A DNA stretch of 64,000 nt from Bifidobacterium santillanense. Lineage in GTDB: Bacteria; Actinomycetota; Actinomycetes; Actinomycetales; Bifidobacteriaceae. The stretch covers positions 1 to 64,000 of the forward strand of contig NZ_JAFEJS010000013.1 of assembly GCF_018555385.1 (NCBI RefSeq), given 5' to 3'. How positions within the stretch are numbered: the stretch's first letter is position 1; the number at the start of each line of letters is the position of its first letter. Of the stretch, positions 46,450-55,808 are shown one piece after another. The position numbers were made by a program, and so were the translations under genes. The notes beneath the pieces are model-generated. The model made no database searches and was not told where the DNA came from. It saw only the letters and a list, made by a program, of their open reading frames with translations.

Positions 46450-46478
46450 ATCATGGCACGCCTTTGCGTATCGCGCAA
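46450..46478 (-). promoter_or_regulatory. promoter of the tRNA cluster
   Basis: On the minus strand TTGCGC (46473-46478) and CATGAT (46450-46455) are 17 bp apart, predicting a start about 50 nt before tRNA-Tyr. A perfect 16-bp palindrome CGTTGGAATTCCAACG (46529-46544) lies further upstream with an unknown role. Confidence 0.45.
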
Positions 46479-46650
46479 GTCGATGGCGACGCACAAGCCT
46501 CGAAACCGAAGGCGACAGACCTCATAATCGTTGGAATTCCAACGAAAAAAGTTTTTCATCCCAAACGGCTCCATCGGCGTGTCGCGGGGTCGGAAACGGG
46601 GTTTTCACCTCCCGAAACCGTCCTTGCGGAGGCCGGGGACGGCTCGGAAA

Positions 46651-49600
46651 TCATCGTCCGCCGGCGTGTCGCGGAGCCCGGAACAGGCGCCGGAGCTCGT
46701 GCGGGAGTCGTCCGACGGGCTCGGGAACGCCTCCGAAGGCGGCGGCGGAGGCGTTGCGGAGCACCCGGGCGATGGCCTTCGGCGTGTCGGCGCCCGACTT
46801 CTTCCCCCCGGCGCCCGTTGCGGCCGCATAGGAGTCGACGATGCGCGCGGCGATCGCGGCGTCGGTGTCCGCGTCGGACCAGCGCACGCCACGCCGACGC
46901 CCCTCGCGTCTGATCTGCTCCCAGGCCAGACGCCACGCGCGGGCGCGCAGGCCGACGTCATCGGGGGCGGCGGCGGATGCCTGCGCCACGCCGATGCAGC
47001 GACGGCGACGCCACCAGCGCACGCCGCGGGGCGCGAACACGAGCAGCGCGACCAGCAGGAGTCCTCCGCCCGCGCAGACGACGGCGCGACCCCATACGGG
47101 CAGCGCGGCGAACCATGCGGCCGCCGCGCCCCATACGGAGGCGTCGGCCGCCGAGGAGCCGGCCTTGCCCGTCCTCGAGGATGTCTTGGTCTTCGCGTCG
47201 TCGGTCCTGGCGTCCGCGGCGTCGGAGGACGAATCGGACGACGAGGGGGAATCGGTCGTCTGGCCCTGCGCGGACTGCGTGTCGGTCGCGGAGGACGAGT
47301 CGGAGGACGAGGACGACGACGTCGAGGAGGAGGCCGTCTCGTCGCCGAGCGTGCCGTTCTCCTCGCTGGCGGGCGTCACGTCGAACGGCACCCAGCCGAC
47401 GCCGTCGAGATACGCCTCGACCCAGGCGTGCAGCTGCCGGGACCTGACCGAACGGTAGCCGTCGGACGTCCTGTCGTCGTCGGCGCCGGCGTTGTAGCCG
47501 AGCACGATGCGGGTGGACACGCCCATCGCACGGGCGAGCACGGCCAGCGCGGAGGCGTAGTGCTGGCAGTAGCCGGCGTGGCCGGTGTCAGGATCGAGGA
47601 AGTCGTTGATGACCTCCATGTTGGAACGGCCGTCGCCGTCCGGCGCGTCGAACGAGTACGTGAACCCGTTGCCCTTGGACGTGAAGTAGTCGACGAGCCA
47701 GCGCATGACGCGCACCTGATCGTCGTATCCGGAGCCCTTGATGGGGACTCCGGCGGACTGCGCCTGCTTGATGACGGCCTTCACGTTGGCGGGCAGGGTC
47801 TTGGGCAGCGCGGTGTAGCGGGAGGCGTGGGCGCGGCGGTCCGACGCCTTGACGGCGCTGGTGATCCAGTCGAGCATCGAGTTCGCGCCGGCGTCCGACG
47901 ACGAGGCACCCTGGAAGCCGGCCATGCCCATCGTCGACACCAGCGCGTTGCCGGCCATGCTGATCCAGGCGCTCACGCCGTCGATGCTGGTGTACGTGGA
48001 GCCGTCGGATCCCTTCCACTCGCGCCCGGCGGCAGAGGTCACGTCGACGAGCGGCATCGCGATGACCGCGGACGTGCCGTCGGACGAGAATCCGTACACG
48101 ACGGCGTCCTTGCCGGCACCCAGCTGCTCGGTGACGGTGCTGTTGAAGGTGATCTCGCTGGGGACGGGGCCGGAAGCCGACGTCGATCCGCCGCCCAGGA
48201 CCATCCCGTTGTCCTGGATGGCGGGGCTCGACGGATCGGACAGATCCATCCGGTACATGCTCACCTTGCCGAGCGCCCAACCGTCGGGGCCGGTCACCTC
48301 GCCGTCGGAGCCGACGGTGGCGTGGATGTAGACCGTGTCGTCGACGATCTGCCCCAACCCGGAGACGGCGAGCGCCTCGCGTTCCTTGAGCCATTGCTCG
48401 AGCTGCGTCTCGCTGACGCCGTTCTGCTGCTTCAGGTCGGCGATCGTGTTCTCGATGGCGGTGAGTTCGCTGAAGCCGGAGGACGAGGTGATCGGGTCGA
48501 GGTAGACGCCGGATGCGGTGTAGGAGGTGTCCTCCGAGGTGGAGCCGGAGCGGTTGTAGATGCTGCCGTCCCGATAGCTGAGCCAGTCGGAGCCGACGCC
48601 GTTCGCATCGGTGTAGATGCCGGGCATCGGCAGGAAGCGCGACTTGAGCGTCGCGATGCGCACCTTGGCGTACCCCATGTACTGCTCGAGCGTGTTCTGG
48701 TTGACGTTGGCGACGTCGTAGCCGTAGTAGCCGAGCATGCGCATGTATGCGGACAGCGGGTTGTCGATGCGCCGCTGTGATTCGGACAGCTCGTCGGACG
48801 CGTTGCGGCCGAGCTGGATGCCGGCGCCGTAGAGCCCGGCGTCGAGGGCGAGGCTCTTGTCGTACCCCCACGTGTCGCCGTCGAACTGGTCGAGCGTGGT
48901 CATGCGCAGGTACATGCGCCTGTAGGAGCGGTAGTCGAGCACGACGGTGTCGGAGCCGTTGGCGATGTTGCGTTTCAGGTCGATCATCGGGCTGACGGTG
49001 TTCGACGAGAACATGCCGCCGCCCTCGCCGATCGACAGGGGCACGTTGTAGGCGAGGGTCTCGGCGCTCGGCGTGCCGGCGACGGTGACGGCCGCGACGA
49101 CGAGGGCCGCGACGAGGGCCGCCGGCGGCCTGAGACGGCGGGGTCTGACGGCCCAGACGCCCATCGGGAAGGCGACGGCGAGCGCGATGATCGCCCACCA
49201 TGGCGCGGTGTGGCCGACGATCGAATAGTCGGCGGCGAGCGCGGCGACCGCGAGGATCGCCATGCCGGGGCCGGCGGCCCTCGCGATCAGCAGGCAGCGG
49301 ATGACGATGGCCGCGGCCGCGACGACGAGGATGAGGAAGACGTCGCCGGTCACGGTGACCTTGAGCGGCGGCAGCTGAAGGTTGAGCGAGTCGAAGCCGC
49401 CGGTCACCGCGAATCTGACGATGTTCCATGCGCCGCCGCGCTGGTCCCTGGAGAACAACCAGCCGCCGGTGAGGTCGCGCAGACGCACGACGAGCAGGAT
49501 CGCCGTGGCGAGCACGGTCAGGAGCGCGTAGGCGCCCACGCGGACGAGCGCGAGGCGGATGCGGGGCATCCGACGACCGGTTCCGCCCGTGGAGCCGCGC

Positions 49601-50961
49601 TCCGGGGACGTTCCACGCCGGACGAGGTCGCGCCACGGCACATTGGATTCGATCACGGCGACGCCCAGCAGCGCCGCCGCGAACCACATCCAGGCGCCGT
49701 TCGTCGAGACGAGACCGCCCAACCCCTTGAGCGCGACGCCGAACATGACGAGCAGCGACGCCGAGGAGACCGCGGCGGGCAGCATGACGGGCGACGCGGC
49801 GGCGACGCGGATCCGGGGCCGGGCCCGATCGGAGCGCGTCGACGTTCCGGAGCCCCGGTTCGGGACGGCGCCCGGCGCCGGCGCGCCACCCGCGGACGCC
49901 GACGTTCCGGGCGAGGCGACCGTCGTCCGGACGTACCGCTCCGGCGCCCGTCGCGTCGGCGTCAGCACGCGCAGGTGCCCGGACGCCGGAGAGGCCTCGA
50001 GGGCCCGCCGGAATCCCCGGGAGCCGCCGGCGTCGCACACCAGCACCGCGACGGGGCCGCTCCGCCCCCGCACGAATCGGCTCACAGCCGCCGCTCGGGC
50101 GGCATCGGAAGGCACGTCGCCGTCGGCCGCGGACGCGCCGTCGTCGCGCACGGCGGCGAGGAACCGGCGCGCGGACGACCCGCCCTCATGGAACGAGACG
50201 CCGTCGGTGACGACGACGCGCGGCCCCGCTTCCCCGTGCCCGACGGCGTCGAGGAACGGCAGGATCGTCGCGACCTGCCGGTCCATGCGCCCGCCGTCCG
50301 CTCCGTCGCCGCAGCGCGAGTTCAGCGCCAGCACGAGCACGGCACGCTCGTCCCGTCCCGTCTCGCGCGTCATCAGCGTGCCGCGTCGGGCGGTGTGCTT
50401 CCAGGAGATGAGTTTGATCGGGTCGCCGGGCGCGTAGCCACGCACGCTGCCCATCTGTTCGGCCTGCGCCGTACCGGCCACGCGTTTGCCCGCCGCGCGC
50501 GCCGCGTCGACGGACGCCCGGTCGTCGCCTTCGGGCAGCACCAGCGTCTCCCCGGGCCGATCCTCCACCCGGCTCGCCGCGAACAGGCCGAATGGCGATC
50601 GCCATCCGACGACCACGCCGTGGAGCCGGTACAGGCCGCGCCGATCCGGCGGATCGCCGACGATGCGATCCACGACCGCGCCGTGCTGGTCGAGACGTTC
50701 GTATTGCGGGGTCATGGTGCGTTCGGTGGCGGGGACGCCGCGGAACCACTGCAGCAGCAGGGTCGCGAACGATACGACGATCATGGCGGCGAGCGCGACG
50801 GTCGCGGCCATCAGCGTGCGCTCGTCGAGCAGCAGTCCCATGTAGCAGACGACGGCGCCGACCGCGACCAGCAGCAGGCATGGCAGGGTCGGTCGTATCA
50901 GCCCGCGTCTGCGGAAACGGACGGGTCCGCGACGCCGCGGCCGCGTGTTTCTCCATCGCAT
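46651..50961 (-). CDS. DUF58-transglutaminase (TgpA/DUF3488-type) fusion membrane protein
   Basis: 1,436 aa. Residues 1-70 hold two membrane helices; about 90-340 is a DUF58 domain with SVRGYAPGDPIKLISWKHTA; several further helices lie at about 400-640; a large extracytoplasmic region follows. The transglutaminase core has Cys in GYCQHYASAL (about 1132), His in LHAWVEAY (about 1178) and Asp in FDVTPA (about 1192). A Ser/Asp-rich linker, another helix (about 1290-1320) and a cytoplasmic tail end it. In most actinobacteria DUF58 and the transglutaminase are separate genes after moxR; here they are fused. No frameshift is visible. Substrate unknown; a cell-envelope role is inferred. Confidence 0.85.
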   Translation of the reverse strand: MRWRNTRPRRRGPVRFRRRGLIRPTLPCLLLVAVGAVVCYMGLLLDERTLMAATVALAAMIVVSFATLLLQWFRGVPATERTMTPQYERLDQHGAVVDRIVGDPPDRRGLYRLHGVVVGWRSPFGLFAASRVEDRPGETLVLPEGDDRASVDAARAAGKRVAGTAQAEQMGSVRGYAPGDPIKLISWKHTARRGTLMTRETGRDERAVLVLALNSRCGDGADGGRMDRQVATILPFLDAVGHGEAGPRVVVTDGVSFHEGGSSARRFLAAVRDDGASAADGDVPSDAARAAAVSRFVRGRSGPVAVLVCDAGGSRGFRRALEASPASGHLRVLTPTRRAPERYVRTTVASPGTSASAGGAPAPGAVPNRGSGTSTRSDRARPRIRVAAASPVMLPAAVSSASLLVMFGVALKGLGGLVSTNGAWMWFAAALLGVAVIESNVPWRDLVRRGTSPERGSTGGTGRRMPRIRLALVRVGAYALLTVLATAILLVVRLRDLTGGWLFSRDQRGGAWNIVRFAVTGGFDSLNLQLPPLKVTVTGDVFLILVVAAAAIVIRCLLIARAAGPGMAILAVAALAADYSIVGHTAPWWAIIALAVAFPMGVWAVRPRRLRPPAALVAALVVAAVTVAGTPSAETLAYNVPLSIGEGGGMFSSNTVSPMIDLKRNIANGSDTVVLDYRSYRRMYLRMTTLDQFDGDTWGYDKSLALDAGLYGAGIQLGRNASDELSESQRRIDNPLSAYMRMLGYYGYDVANVNQNTLEQYMGYAKVRIATLKSRFLPMPGIYTDANGVGSDWLSYRDGSIYNRSGSTSEDTSYTASGVYLDPITSSSGFSELTAIENTIADLKQQNGVSETQLEQWLKEREALAVSGLGQIVDDTVYIHATVGSDGEVTGPDGWALGKVSMYRMDLSDPSSPAIQDNGMVLGGGSTSASGPVPSEITFNSTVTEQLGAGKDAVVYGFSSDGTSAVIAMPLVDVTSAAGREWKGSDGSTYTSIDGVSAWISMAGNALVSTMGMAGFQGASSSDAGANSMLDWITSAVKASDRRAHASRYTALPKTLPANVKAVIKQAQSAGVPIKGSGYDDQVRVMRWLVDYFTSKGNGFTYSFDAPDGDGRSNMEVINDFLDPDTGHAGYCQHYASALAVLARAMGVSTRIVLGYNAGADDDRTSDGYRSVRSRQLHAWVEAYLDGVGWVPFDVTPASEENGTLGDETASSSTSSSSSSDSSSATDTQSAQGQTTDSPSSSDSSSDAADARTDDAKTKTSSRTGKAGSSAADASVWGAAAAWFAALPVWGRAVVCAGGGLLLVALLVFAPRGVRWWRRRRCIGVAQASAAAPDDVGLRARAWRLAWEQIRREGRRRGVRWSDADTDAAIAARIVDSYAAATGAGGKKSGADTPKAIARVLRNASAAAFGGVPEPVGRLPHELRRLFRAPRHAGGR

Positions 50962-50975
50962 CGCCGACGCCCGCC

Positions 50976-51989
50976 CTAGGCCCGCGGCACGGGAACGGCG
51001 CGCACGACGTCGGCGACGATCGCGCGGGCCGCGGCCAGCGATTCGCCGCCGTATCCGGCGTCGTCGAGCACGAGACGGTGCGCGAACACGGGTACGGCGA
51101 GCTGCTGCACGTCCTCCGGCAGCACGTAGGAGCGTCCGTCGAACATCGCGCGGGCGCGGGCCATCGCGGCCAGATACAGGCTGGCGCGCGGCGAGGCGCC
51201 GTACCGTACGCCGTCACGGTCGCGCGTGGCCCGGGACAGGGCGACGATGTAGTCGGCCACCGGATCGGCGATGGTCACGCGGCGGGCGGCGGCGCGGATG
51301 CGCACGGCGGCGGCGGGATCGCACACCCGGCGCACACGGCCCAGCGGATGCGACCAGTCGTCGGCGGTGATCATGCGGGATTCGGATGCGGCGTCCGGGT
51401 AGCCGAAGCTCGTGCAGGCCATGAAGCGGTCGAGCTGGGCCTCCGGCAGCGGATACGTGCCCTCGAGCTCGATCGGGTTCTGCGTGGCGACGACGAAATA
51501 CGGGTCGGGCAGGGTGTGCGAGACGCCGTCGACGCTGATCTGCCCCTCGCTCATCGCCTCGAGCATGGCGGACTGGGTCTTGGGGTTCGCGCGGTTGATC
51601 TCGTCGGCGATGACGATGTTGGCGAACAGCGGGCCTCGGTGGAAAACGAACCCGCCCTCGCCCTGGGACCAGATGTTCACGCCGGTCAGATCGCTGGGCA
51701 GCATGTCCGGGGTGAACTGGACGCGGTGCACCTCGCCGCCGATCGCCTGGGCGAGGGCGCGGGCGAGCGTGGTCTTGCCGACGCCGGGCACGTCCTCGAG
51801 CAGCAGGTGGCCGCCGGCGGCGAACGTGGTGACGGCGAGGTCGATGACCTCGCGCGAGCAGGACATCGCCCGTTCCAGTTCCTCGGCGATGAGGGCCGGA
51901 ATCCTCGACGTCTCCCCGTCGGGCACGGCGGCGCCATCGACTCCCGCGGCCGTGACGGATTCGGGAATGGACTGGGATACGCTCGCCAT
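50976..51989 (-). CDS. MoxR-family AAA ATPase
   Basis: 337 aa. Walker A is in DVPGVGKTTLARAL (about residue 67) and Walker B in VIADEINRANPKTQ (about 128), followed by sensor-type VVATQNPIELEGTYPLPEAQ. MoxR ATPases act as chaperones for partner proteins encoded in the same operon; the partner here is the DUF58-transglutaminase fusion 14 bp downstream. A GAGG site 4 nt before the ATG supports the start. Confidence 0.93.
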   Translation of the reverse strand: MASVSQSIPESVTAAGVDGAAVPDGETSRIPALIAEELERAMSCSREVIDLAVTTFAAGGHLLLEDVPGVGKTTLARALAQAIGGEVHRVQFTPDMLPSDLTGVNIWSQGEGGFVFHRGPLFANIVIADEINRANPKTQSAMLEAMSEGQISVDGVSHTLPDPYFVVATQNPIELEGTYPLPEAQLDRFMACTSFGYPDAASESRMITADDWSHPLGRVRRVCDPAAAVRIRAAARRVTIADPVADYIVALSRATRDRDGVRYGASPRASLYLAAMARARAMFDGRSYVLPEDVQQLAVPVFAHRLVLDDAGYGGESLAAARAIVADVVRAVPVPRA

Positions 51990-52055
51990 GATGCCTCGCT
52001 TCGTCGGGTGTTGTTCAGGGCTCCCCTACGCGCACAGTCTAGCCGAACAAACCAA

Positions 52056-52088
52056 GAAACCCCGTACGCCCAAGGCGTACGGGGTTTC
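52056..52088 (-). terminator. terminator after groES
   Basis: GAAACCCCGTACGCC and its exact complement (52074-52088) form a 15-bp stem with a 3-nt loop, 31 bp after the groES stop, with T-rich sequence on the minus strand (TTCTTGGTTTG). Confidence 0.85.
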
Positions 52089-52119
52089 ATCCGCGCGGAT
52101 GCGGTCGTCCGGTCTCGTC

Positions 52120-52413
52120 TCAGCCGAGGATGGCGAGCACGTCGCGGGCGCCGATGATGAGGTAGTCCTCACCCTCGTAGTGCACCTCGGTGCCGCCGTA
52201 CTTGGAGTACAGGACCTTGTCGCCGACCTTGACGTCCATCGGGATGCGCTCGCCCTTGTCGTCGCGACGGCCCGGGCCGACGGCCAGGACCTCGCCCTGC
52301 TGCGGCTTCTCCTTGGCGTTGTCCGGGATGTACAGACCGGACGCGGTCTGGGTCTCGGCCTCGGCCTGCTTGACGATGATCTTGTCTTCCAGCGGTGTGA
52401 GCTTGATCGACAC
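52120..52413 (-). CDS. groES: co-chaperonin GroES
   Basis: 97 aa: [19 protein letters not shown], with mobile loop [17 protein letters not shown] and the dome region [16 protein letters not shown]. It caps GroEL. groEL is not adjacent, so groES is monocistronic between the start of moxR and the envelope gene. It is controlled by the CIRCE operator upstream. Confidence 0.97.
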   Translation of the reverse strand: MSIKLTPLEDKIIVKQAEAETQTASGLYIPDNAKEKPQQGEVLAVGPGRRDDKGERIPMDVKVGDKVLYSKYGGTEVHYEGEDYLIIGARDVLAILG

Positions 52414-52524
52414 TGTGGGTCACCTCGTATTTCTCGTAGTTCGATGTGTCCGCGCCAGGACTGCCCAAGAGGCTGACGATCACTTGCGCGATCCCAAGCA
52501 CTGGTTCACATGGTAGCGCGCTTT

Positions 52525-52551
52525 TTAGCACTCTGCCAACTCGAGTGCTAA
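52525..52551 (-). promoter_or_regulatory. CIRCE operator (HrcA site) of groES
   Basis: TTAGCACTC, nine bases and GAGTGCTAA match the CIRCE consensus perfectly. It is about 110 bp upstream of the groES start, so HrcA repression is expected. The 52414-52524 leader holds no other feature I can identify. Confidence 0.93.
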
Positions 52552-52656
52552 CGCTGTGAGAGAAACGGGCCGCGGGACGTCGCCGGAGACGAGCGAGGGG
52601 AGCGCCCGCAGGCGGCTCCCCTCGTGCGATGTCATGCGAACGACGGCTCGGCGACC

Positions 52657-54138
52657 TCACGCGCCACGGCGGGCGAGGATCTCGGCGAGGTTGTTGCCCA
52701 GCGAATCGGAGGTGGCGGCGGGCACGGCGACCTTCGCCTGCTCCTCGGCCTCGTGGAAGGCCTCGACGTCGCTCATGCCGGCCTTCTGCACCGGACGGGA
52801 TTCCTCCTCGGCGCGGGACGCCTCCTCCACGGCCTCGACGACGGACTCGTCGGCGACGTCCTCGGCGGTCTTGGCGGCGGACTCGGACGACTCGTCCTTG
52901 CCCGCGTGCGACGACGCCGGTTCGGTTTCGATCTTCGCCTCCTCGGCCAGCTCGCGTTCGCGCTGCGCGTCCACGGGCTCGGCCTTGGCGACCTGACGCA
53001 TCGACTTGATCTCTCGGCTCTCCGGGGCCTTGGGCTCGTCGGCCTCGACGTTGCGGGCCTCGCCCAGCGAGAAGGAGATGAGGTCCTGCGAGGTGGCCAT
53101 GTCGTAGGCGTCGAGCGCGCGGGCGGGGTGCACCTCGGCGAGCTCGGTGGTGTGGTCGGACGCGGCGTCGACCGGGGCGGAGGCCTCCGCCTTCGGCTTC
53201 GTCTGCGCGACGACCGGGGCGCCGGTCGCGCCGGAGACGGCCTGCTGCGGGGCGACCATGACGGGCGCGCCCGTGGACTGGGGCTGGTTCTGGACCGGCG
53301 CCTGAGCCTGCGGCGCGACCGCCGCATCGGCGGATGCGGACTGCTGCGCGGTCTGCTGGGCCGCGGCGGCTGCAGCCTGACGTGCGGCCTCGGCGGCGGC
53401 CTGGGCACGCGCCTGGGCCTCGGCCTGCGCCTGCGCGGCGGCCAGACGGGCCTGCGCCTCGGCGATCTTGCGGGCGCGTTCGGCGAGCGCCTTCTTCTGT
53501 TCGAGTTGTGCCTGACGCAGCGCCCTGCGGATCTCGATGCCGGTCATCTCGTCGGTGGGGGCGTTGTCCTCACCCGCGGCACGCGCCGGCGCAGCACCCG
53601 GACGCTGCTCGACCTGCGCCTTCCTGGCCTTCATGCGCGCGGCGCGGGACCGGCGTTCGCGGGCCTTCGCCTCGGCGACCTTGCGTTCCCACTCGCGGGC
53701 CTGACTTGCGGCGTGCGCGCCCAGCGCCAGCACGACGGCGGTCAGGGCGGCGGGGATCAATGCGTACAACGTGCTGAAATGCAGCGTGACGGCGAGCACC
53801 AGAACGACGACGGTGATCACCAGCAACGCCGCGACGATCATCTGGCGACGGCGGACGGCAGCATGGCGCAGGCGCCGCACCTCGGATATACGTTCCGGGG
53901 TGAGCGTGTTCGCGCGCCTCTCACTCGGCTGCATCTGTACCCCTTTCGCAAAGGCCGTCTCGTCGCTGAAGCGGGTCCCGCTGTGCTCGTCGACCAGATG
54001 CAGCGACGTGGAATACCGGTCCTCCCGGTGTTCCTCGACGTGCCGCATGCTGTTGGATGTGCGAATGGGCAGCCAGACCACGACTCCTATGAGTACGATG
54101 ATCAGCACGATGACGGTGCTTAACTGCTCGTAACCCAT
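52657..54138 (-). CDS. membrane protein resembling SepX/GlpR division proteins
   Basis: 493 aa. One membrane helix at residues 5-26 is followed by SMRHVEEHREDRYSTSLHL, then a basic segment and two further helices (about 95-145). The long remainder is an Ala/Gln/Glu-rich, coiled-coil-prone cytoplasmic tail (about 155-490). The N-terminal layout and the neighbourhood (RimJ-like acetyltransferase, 5-formyl-THF cyclo-ligase) match the actinobacterial SepX (Streptomyces) / GlpR (Corynebacterium) / Rv0996 group that works with the divisome. Assignment is inferred. Its TATTCT -10 (54147-54152, minus strand) is 8 nt before the ATG. Confidence 0.55.
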   Translation of the reverse strand: MGYEQLSTVIVLIIVLIGVVVWLPIRTSNSMRHVEEHREDRYSTSLHLVDEHSGTRFSDETAFAKGVQMQPSERRANTLTPERISEVRRLRHAAVRRRQMIVAALLVITVVVLVLAVTLHFSTLYALIPAALTAVVLALGAHAASQAREWERKVAEAKARERRSRAARMKARKAQVEQRPGAAPARAAGEDNAPTDEMTGIEIRRALRQAQLEQKKALAERARKIAEAQARLAAAQAQAEAQARAQAAAEAARQAAAAAAQQTAQQSASADAAVAPQAQAPVQNQPQSTGAPVMVAPQQAVSGATGAPVVAQTKPKAEASAPVDAASDHTTELAEVHPARALDAYDMATSQDLISFSLGEARNVEADEPKAPESREIKSMRQVAKAEPVDAQRERELAEEAKIETEPASSHAGKDESSESAAKTAEDVADESVVEAVEEASRAEEESRPVQKAGMSDVEAFHEAEEQAKVAVPAATSDSLGNNLAEILARRGA

Positions 54139-54298
54139 ATGCACATAGAATAGGAGACGGTCGTCACATTCACCGCATTGCCTCAGGGCGTGTCGAGACG
54201 CCTCGAGACCGCGGCGCGCATGGGATCGGCTTTTCTCCGGCGAGAGGGCTCACACCATCGAATTCTCACCAAATCCACCCAAGATGTCCGCTATGTGA

Positions 54299-54973
54299 CT
54301 ACCGTGCGACATCGAGCCGGGACCGGGCGATCAGGCGCGCGGTGAATCCCTCGCCCAGATCCTCCGCCAGCAGACAGAACGTCTCGTGCGAGCGCCATTG
54401 CCCGGCGACGTACATGTAGTTCGGACGCAGCCCCTCGTACCGGGCGCCGACCTTGCGCACGACTGCGAGGGAGCGGGCGTTGTCCGGCAGGATCGCGATC
54501 TCCAGACGGTGCAGCCGGGGCCCGGTGGGGTCGGCGAGCGCCCAGTCGGCGATCATGGCGAGCGCGGTGGGCGCGATGCCCCGGCCGGCGTGGTCGTGCG
54601 CAACCCAGTACCCGACGACACCGGTGCGCATCGCGCCGTAGTTGATCGCGCCGAGCGAGATCTGGCCGACGATGCTCATGTGCTGCTCGATCAGGAAGAT
54701 GACGCCCGTGCCGCGCTGCTCGTTGCGCCGCTGCCCGGCGAGCCACTGGTTGAAGGTGATGCCGGGGCCGTGCATCGGGTCGCCGGACTCCCATGGACGG
54801 AGCCATTCGTCGTTGCTCCACCGCACGGCGTTCCAGGCGTCCTCGTCGTCCGGCTCCATCGTGCGCAGCGTGATCGGCACGGCGCCGACCGGCGCGGTGA
54901 GGATGATCGGCACGTGGATGGCGTTCGGGTCCGCCGGGGCGAAGACGTCGCGGAGCGTTTGGAAAACTGACAC
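54299..54973 (-). CDS. RimJ/RimL-type GNAT N-acetyltransferase
   Basis: 224 aa from GTG 54973 (VSVFQTLRDVF). The GNAT core has YWVAHDHAGRGIAPTALAM (acetyl-CoA loop) and LPDNARSLAVVRKVGARYEG, characteristic of ribosomal-protein or N-terminal acetyltransferases. A CACAAT box 6 nt upstream suggests a leaderless GTG start. It is divergent from the cyclo-ligase gene, sharing a 71-bp promoter region. Confidence 0.85.
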   Translation of the reverse strand: MSVFQTLRDVFAPADPNAIHVPIILTAPVGAVPITLRTMEPDDEDAWNAVRWSNDEWLRPWESGDPMHGPGITFNQWLAGQRRNEQRGTGVIFLIEQHMSIVGQISLGAINYGAMRTGVVGYWVAHDHAGRGIAPTALAMIADWALADPTGPRLHRLEIAILPDNARSLAVVRKVGARYEGLRPNYMYVAGQWRSHETFCLLAEDLGEGFTARLIARSRLDVAR

Positions 54974-55031
54974 GCGTCCATTGTGCCACCGTCGGCGCGG
55001 ACGTGCGGGGCGTTGCTTAACGCGGGACGCG

Positions 55032-55037
55032 TATGCT
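55032..55037 (+). promoter_or_regulatory. -10 box of the cyclo-ligase gene, leaderless type
   Basis: TATGCT is 7 nt before the ATG at 55045. No Shine-Dalgarno sequence is present. An in-frame start at 55033 would lie inside the box. Confidence 0.55.
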
Positions 55038-55044
55038 GTGCGGC

Positions 55045-55665
55045 ATGATCGAAGAGACGACGACACCGACGAAACGGACGCTGCGCCACGAGGCGATCTC
55101 GCGGCGCAAGCAGGTCGACCCCGCCGAGCGCGCGCGGGCCGGGGCGAGGCTCGCCGGGCTGATGGACGGTCTGCCGCTGCCGGACGCGCGCGCGACGGTG
55201 GCCGCGTACGTGTCGATGGGGTCGGAGATCGAGACCCGGCCGCTGCTGGACGCGCTGCTCGCGGCCGGCTACCGCGTGCTCGTGCCGAGGCTCGGCGCGG
55301 GGCTCGACGTGGGGTGGGGCGAGCTCGACGCCACCGGACTGCTCAGGGACATGGACGATCCCGGCTCCCCCACGCACCATCGCCCCGACGAGCCGGAGGG
55401 CGAGACGCTGCCTCCCGAATCGCTCGCCCAGGCCGCGCTGATCCTGGTCCCGGCGCTGGCCGTGGACCGTTCCGGCACGCGGCTCGGCCGGGGAGGCGGC
55501 TGGTACGACCGCGCGCTCGCGCACCGCTCCCCCGCCTGCCCGGTGCTCGCGGTGTGCTGGGACTGGGAGGTGCTCGGCGCGGACGAGGATCCGTTGCCGC
55601 GCGAGACGCACGACCTGCCGGTCGACGGCGCGCTCACGCCGGGCGGGATCGTCCTCTTCGGCTGA
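55045..55665 (+). CDS. 5-formyltetrahydrofolate cyclo-ligase
   Basis: 206 aa. The nucleotide-binding loop motif RLGRGGGWYDRAL near residue 150 and PALAVDRSGTRLG are diagnostic; MGSEIETRPLLDALLAAG is the central region. It converts 5-formyl-THF to methenyl-THF with ATP. Its neighbours (GNAT, FmdB, SAF proteins) match the conserved actinobacterial order. Confidence 0.93.
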   Translation: MIEETTTPTKRTLRHEAISRRKQVDPAERARAGARLAGLMDGLPLPDARATVAAYVSMGSEIETRPLLDALLAAGYRVLVPRLGAGLDVGWGELDATGLLRDMDDPGSPTHHRPDEPEGETLPPESLAQAALILVPALAVDRSGTRLGRGGGWYDRALAHRSPACPVLAVCWDWEVLGADEDPLPRETHDLPVDGALTPGGIVLFG

Positions 55666-55808
55666 CCGGCCGCGGGACCGGCCGCTTCACACCCCGTGAA
55701 ACCGCGGCCCCCGCGTGTCGGGCCGGCGATTAGGATATGTACGGTCGCGCGTTCGTACGAGAACGCTGCATGTCACGTATGTCATCAGGTTTCATCAGGA
55801 GGATCACG

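Noticed and set aside
46529..46544. Terminator of the fusion gene
   Set aside because: The T-run lies on the wrong side of the palindrome for minus-strand transcription, and the site is over 100 bp away.
46651..50961. Frameshift-generated false fusion
   Set aside because: One continuous frame with consistent composition and helices across the junction; no sign of a lost stop, though comparison is still the proper test.
49210..50979. 589-aa plus-strand frame inside the DUF58 fusion
   Set aside because: Arg/Asp/Gly-biased antisense shadow of a protein with clear motifs.
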